Assembly (NCBI GenBank): GCA_964352775.1
Contig: CAYGTK010000163.1
Coordinates: 1-9,544 of the forward strand
Direction: 5' to 3'
DNA length: 9,544 nucleotides
Source: CAYGTK01 sp964352775
Lineage (GTDB): Bacteria; Bacteroidota; Bacteroidia; Chitinophagales; CAIOSU01
The notes under the pieces were generated by a model that was not told where the DNA came from, searched no databases, and worked only from the letters and a program-made list of their open reading frames with translations. Below, piece by piece: positions 7,026-9,544 of this stretch (position 1 is the stretch's first letter; each line of letters opens with the position of its first letter). The position numbers were made by a program, and so were the translations under genes.

Positions 7026-7041
7026 TGCTATTAAAATAGCA
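7026..7041. promoter_or_regulatory. Palindrome TGCTATT-AA-AATAGCA, operator candidate
   Basis: Perfect 7-bp arms with a 2-base centre lie between the divergent genes, just upstream of a possible plus-strand promoter. The two-base loop and absence of an upstream plus-strand gene make a terminator unlikely, despite the T5 run that follows. A dimeric repressor or activator site is the better reading. No regulator gene is in the window. Confidence 0.4.
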
Positions 7042-7051
7042 AATTTTTCGG

Positions 7052-7078
7052 TTGTTTATATCTTAATTTAAATATAAC
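7052..7078 (+). promoter_or_regulatory. Possible promoter of the AsnB-like gene
   Basis: TATAAC at 7073-7078 matches five of six bases of a -10 box, with a weak -35-like TTGTTT at 7052-7057 and a 15-base spacer. It lies about 140 bases before the ATG at 7221, which would give a long leader. Tentative because the whole region is AT-rich. Confidence 0.25.
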
Positions 7079-7220
7079 GATAAATTACTAAACGCTACAA
7101 TTGATACGTTCATCTGGTGATAAGGCATAAGATATTTGCGCATCCTTTCTACTGTGGTCAAAGCATTTTTTTTGGAGTATTTGTTAGACCTGTGAAAAGT
7201 GCATAAAGTGATTCTGGGCA

Positions 7221-9494
7221 ATGGAAAGCCTCATCTCTAATCAATACCTTAACAGCAATTACACCAGCGCAAAAAAATCTACTCAGTATTATTTAATGTT
7301 ATTACATTTACCTATGATAGTCACACAATATATTCACGCTAATCATAAAAACATGAGTAAGCCCTGTTATTTAATACATGTGCCATTTTCTACAGAAGAA
7401 AAAGGAAGTTTTTCTAAACCCTTATCGCTTTGTTTTAAAGACATGGGACTATTCGCATTTTTTTTTGAAGAAGGTTCTAAAGTTTATTATGAAGAAGATA
7501 ATCGTTTCGCAGTGGCTGTGGTGGGTGGCCTTCTTGTAAGAGATAAACTATGTGATGGGTTGGCTATACTCAAGCTGTGCTGGGAAAAATCAATTGATGG
7601 GGCGATGGTTGAAAGTCGTGGACAGTTCTGTGCAATCATTTTAGATAAAGAAACTTTAAAGGCAAGGATATACAAAGACCACTTAGGGCAAATGAGCCTA
7701 TATTACACTGTAGGAAAGATGGGTGTTACATTTTCAAATTCTCCAAGGAACTTAAAAGCATCCGGAGTTGATTGTGGGGACTTTGACTGGCTTGGTGCAA
7801 TTGCCATGACGCAGAAGGTCGACTATTTCTCTTCTTCTGCTCTTTTTAAATCCATTGAAAAGCTTTCCGTTGGGCGATGCCTTGAAGTTGATTTAGCTAA
7901 CAAGTCCGCGCAGGTTATCAAAATTTGGGATATGTCATCATACACCCCAGTACAGAGCAATGACGCCAAAGTTACTGTAGATGATATTATTGACCAGTTT
8001 AAGGAGGAATTTAATGATGCGATACGGTGTAGCTGCTTACCAGAAGCTAGCCACAATATTTTTTTGAGTGGCGGTCTTGATTCATCCGCGGTTGCGTTGG
8101 AAGCTAGTAAATTTGTCAATCTTGAAGCAACCTCTTTACTTAATGCCCTTACATATAGATTAAAGGACTCACATTCAGCTCAACGATTAGCTGGCGAAAT
8201 GGGAATTCCAATAAGCCACTTCCTGTATTCTTCTAAGGTGGCACAGCCATTAGCTTCAGATTGGGTGGATTTAATATCCGCTTGCGAACTTCCGTTGGTA
8301 GATGTTGGGCATTACTTCAAATTCCTCATGTACAAAAAGGGCGTTAACGATGGCTTTTTTCGGAATAGCAGCTTTTTAACTGGATTTGGGAGTGATCAAT
8401 TTCTAGGTGGCATTACCAATACATCGCTTAATGCCGCAGGGCTAAGCATAGAAGATGGAAAAGAATGGGAAGCATACCAAGCCTTCACAAAAAAAACGCA
8501 GTACGAACTATACTTACGGTCTAAGTACCCCAGCGCCCTTGGCCTTCATCCTTTTCTTAATATGGACTATGTTAAACAATATTGGAAGGAAGACCACTAC
8601 TCTAGCACATGGCAGTTTCAAATGACAAAACAGTCAAAGACATTCAACATATCTACAATAACACCAGAATCTAATATTGCAGGGCACTTTGGCTTTGAGC
8701 TGAGGTTCCCTTTTTTAGATCCCAAGCTCATTTCCTTTGTTTTCAGTATTCCAGTCCGTTTTCACAAGTATCTCTTCTATAACAAGATGATTTTACGTAA
8801 GGCGCTTAGAGATAAGGAGCATCAGCTTCCTAAGCTATACTCCAAAAAAGTTGGGGTTCCTGTGAAAAATCGAGCGAACCCAACTCACCAGTTTTACCAT
8901 GAGTTGCTTTATCAGAAAGACGGACTGGCTTATCAAATGCTCGATGAAGTAAAAAGTCTTTCAGGTATATTTGACATTAATATCCTTACCCAAGAGGTTC
9001 TTAGGCTAAGAAATAAAAAAGACTTGTCATTTGTTCAATGGATGATTGGTTTAGCCTCCGTCATTACTTTGCACAAAGTTTCTTCTAAATGGCAAGATAA
9101 ATACAGCACCAACAAGTTACCAGTACCTGTGCCGATACTCATTAAAAACGAGGAATTTAATACAAAAAGCAATGAGATACTGGAACTGCTGGGAATTGAT
9201 AGAGTTGAAACTAAGGATGTGCTTTCATGGACAATGGCCATGGCCCCGGAAACTAACGTGCTCGTGAGTCAGCTAGAAGACAACTGTTTTATAAGTTTCA
9301 GAGAACAACTAGTTTTTAAGCTTGACGACTATCCCGAAGGCATTATTAACAGCTTTATGCTCAAAGTCTCAAAGGAGCCCGTTAATGTAAGCTCCTTCTG
9401 TTCATCCTATGAGGAAGAAGACTGCCAAAAACTTATTTCGTTCTTGTATAAGGCATTTACGTCTCAAGTTTTAATAAAAATTAACAGTAAATAG
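7221..9494 (+). CDS. Asparagine-synthetase/beta-lactam-synthetase-like ATP-dependent amide-forming enzyme
   Basis: A 757-residue AsnB-superfamily protein that should activate a carboxylate as the acyl-adenylate and form an amide or lactam. The C-terminal synthetase domain is intact: PP-loop SGGLDSS (283-289), LTGFGSDQFLGG (386-397), FELRFPFLD (492-500), and the lysine-containing segment KMILRKALRDKEHQLPKLYSKK (residues 522 to 543). The N-terminal Ntn-type glutaminase domain is recognisable (RGQFCAIILD 133-142, YKDHLGQMSLYY 151-162) but degenerate. There is no Met-Cys at any candidate start, so glutamine hydrolysis is unlikely, as in beta-lactam synthetase and lasso-peptide cyclases. ATG at 7221 is the first possible start after an in-frame TGA at 7209; Met45 (7353, MSKPCYLIH) fits the domain boundary better, but neither start has a good ribosome site. 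Residues from about 640 form an extra C-terminal tail beyond the usual AsnB end, possibly a small winged-helix domain (about 678-753). Divergent from the diiron gene. Confidence 0.86.
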   Translation: MESLISNQYLNSNYTSAKKSTQYYLMLLHLPMIVTQYIHANHKNMSKPCYLIHVPFSTEEKGSFSKPLSLCFKDMGLFAFFFEEGSKVYYEEDNRFAVAVVGGLLVRDKLCDGLAILKLCWEKSIDGAMVESRGQFCAIILDKETLKARIYKDHLGQMSLYYTVGKMGVTFSNSPRNLKASGVDCGDFDWLGAIAMTQKVDYFSSSALFKSIEKLSVGRCLEVDLANKSAQVIKIWDMSSYTPVQSNDAKVTVDDIIDQFKEEFNDAIRCSCLPEASHNIFLSGGLDSSAVALEASKFVNLEATSLLNALTYRLKDSHSAQRLAGEMGIPISHFLYSSKVAQPLASDWVDLISACELPLVDVGHYFKFLMYKKGVNDGFFRNSSFLTGFGSDQFLGGITNTSLNAAGLSIEDGKEWEAYQAFTKKTQYELYLRSKYPSALGLHPFLNMDYVKQYWKEDHYSSTWQFQMTKQSKTFNISTITPESNIAGHFGFELRFPFLDPKLISFVFSIPVRFHKYLFYNKMILRKALRDKEHQLPKLYSKKVGVPVKNRANPTHQFYHELLYQKDGLAYQMLDEVKSLSGIFDINILTQEVLRLRNKKDLSFVQWMIGLASVITLHKVSSKWQDKYSTNKLPVPVPILIKNEEFNTKSNEILELLGIDRVETKDVLSWTMAMAPETNVLVSQLEDNCFISFREQLVFKLDDYPEGIINSFMLKVSKEPVNVSSFCSSYEEEDCQKLISFLYKAFTSQVLIKINSK

Positions 9495-9544
9495 TTGCTG
9501 TATAGTAAAAATTTGCGTATACTTGATATTATTAATTTTTAAAA
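9495..9544. other. Short AT-rich tail of the window
   Basis: Fifty AT-rich bases follow the stop of the AsnB-like gene. They contain a GTATAC palindrome and no terminator or start signal that I can support. Confidence 0.4.

Larger units (their letters stand above)
6875..7220. promoter_or_regulatory. Divergent promoter region between the diiron gene and the AsnB-like gene
   Basis: This 346-bp AT-rich region must contain the start signals of both divergent genes. It holds phased direct repeats next to the minus-strand gene, a 7-2-7 palindrome near the middle, and weak sigma70-like boxes, listed separately. No gene is credible here: a 35-codon TTG frame at 6909-7013 has no ribosome site. The GGAG at 7174-7177 is followed only by a five-codon TTG frame and is too far from the ATG at 7221 to serve it. 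Confidence 0.6.

Noticed and set aside
7026..7048. Hairpin followed by a T run as an intrinsic terminator
   Set aside because: No plus-strand gene ends upstream and the stem has only a two-base loop, so an operator fits better.

Overview
This is an AT-rich bacterial window with seven protein-coding genes. It looks like part of an accessory small-molecule biosynthesis cluster rather than a housekeeping locus. The sequence does not fix the organism. The proteins are of ordinary bacterial type, with frequent K, I and N and mixed ATG/GTG/TTG starts. Most genes have weak or no Shine-Dalgarno signal. I see no rRNA, tRNA, CRISPR array, intact insertion sequence or phage gene.

Left block (2-5208, plus strand): five tightly packed genes that read as one operon. 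They are (1) the catalytic half of a seryl-tRNA synthetase, cut by the left window edge; (2) a Pol-beta-fold nucleotidyltransferase with an AadA-like architecture; (3) a class III PLP enzyme resembling glutamate-1-semialdehyde aminomutase, GTG start, overlapping gene 2 by 20 bp; (4) an Asp/Glu-racemase-superfamily protein, TTG start, overlapping gene 3 by 4 bp; (5) a cobalamin-binding-type radical SAM enzyme starting 5 bp later. The continuous overlaps suggest transcription and translation as a unit whose 5' end lies outside the window.

Middle (5209-5662): 454 bp between convergent genes with no credible gene and only short inverted repeats. It is followed, on the minus strand, by a 403-residue DUF455-type ferritin-like protein with a complete set of candidate diiron ligands.

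Right block: a 346-bp divergent regulatory region (6875-7220) holds 11-bp-phased direct repeats beside the diiron gene and a 7-2-7 palindrome. It separates the diiron gene from a 757-residue asparagine-synthetase-like protein on the plus strand. That protein has an intact ATP-pyrophosphatase site, lacks the usual glutaminase Cys2, and carries a C-terminal tail that resembles a PqqD/RRE-like winged helix.

Working model (inference): the ORFs form an uncharacterised pathway acting on an amino-acid-derived, possibly serine-derived, scaffold. The synthetase either supplies seryl-tRNA as a building block (precedent: VlmL in valanimycin biosynthesis) or is a drug-resistant copy protecting the producer (precedent: the SerRS of the albomycin cluster). 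The PLP enzyme and racemase-like protein would remodel amino or stereo centres. The radical SAM enzyme and the diiron protein would do difficult C-H or N-oxidation chemistry, and the AsnB-like enzyme would form an amide by ATP activation. No NRPS, PKS, transporter or regulator is inside the window, so the cluster probably extends leftward and perhaps rightward.
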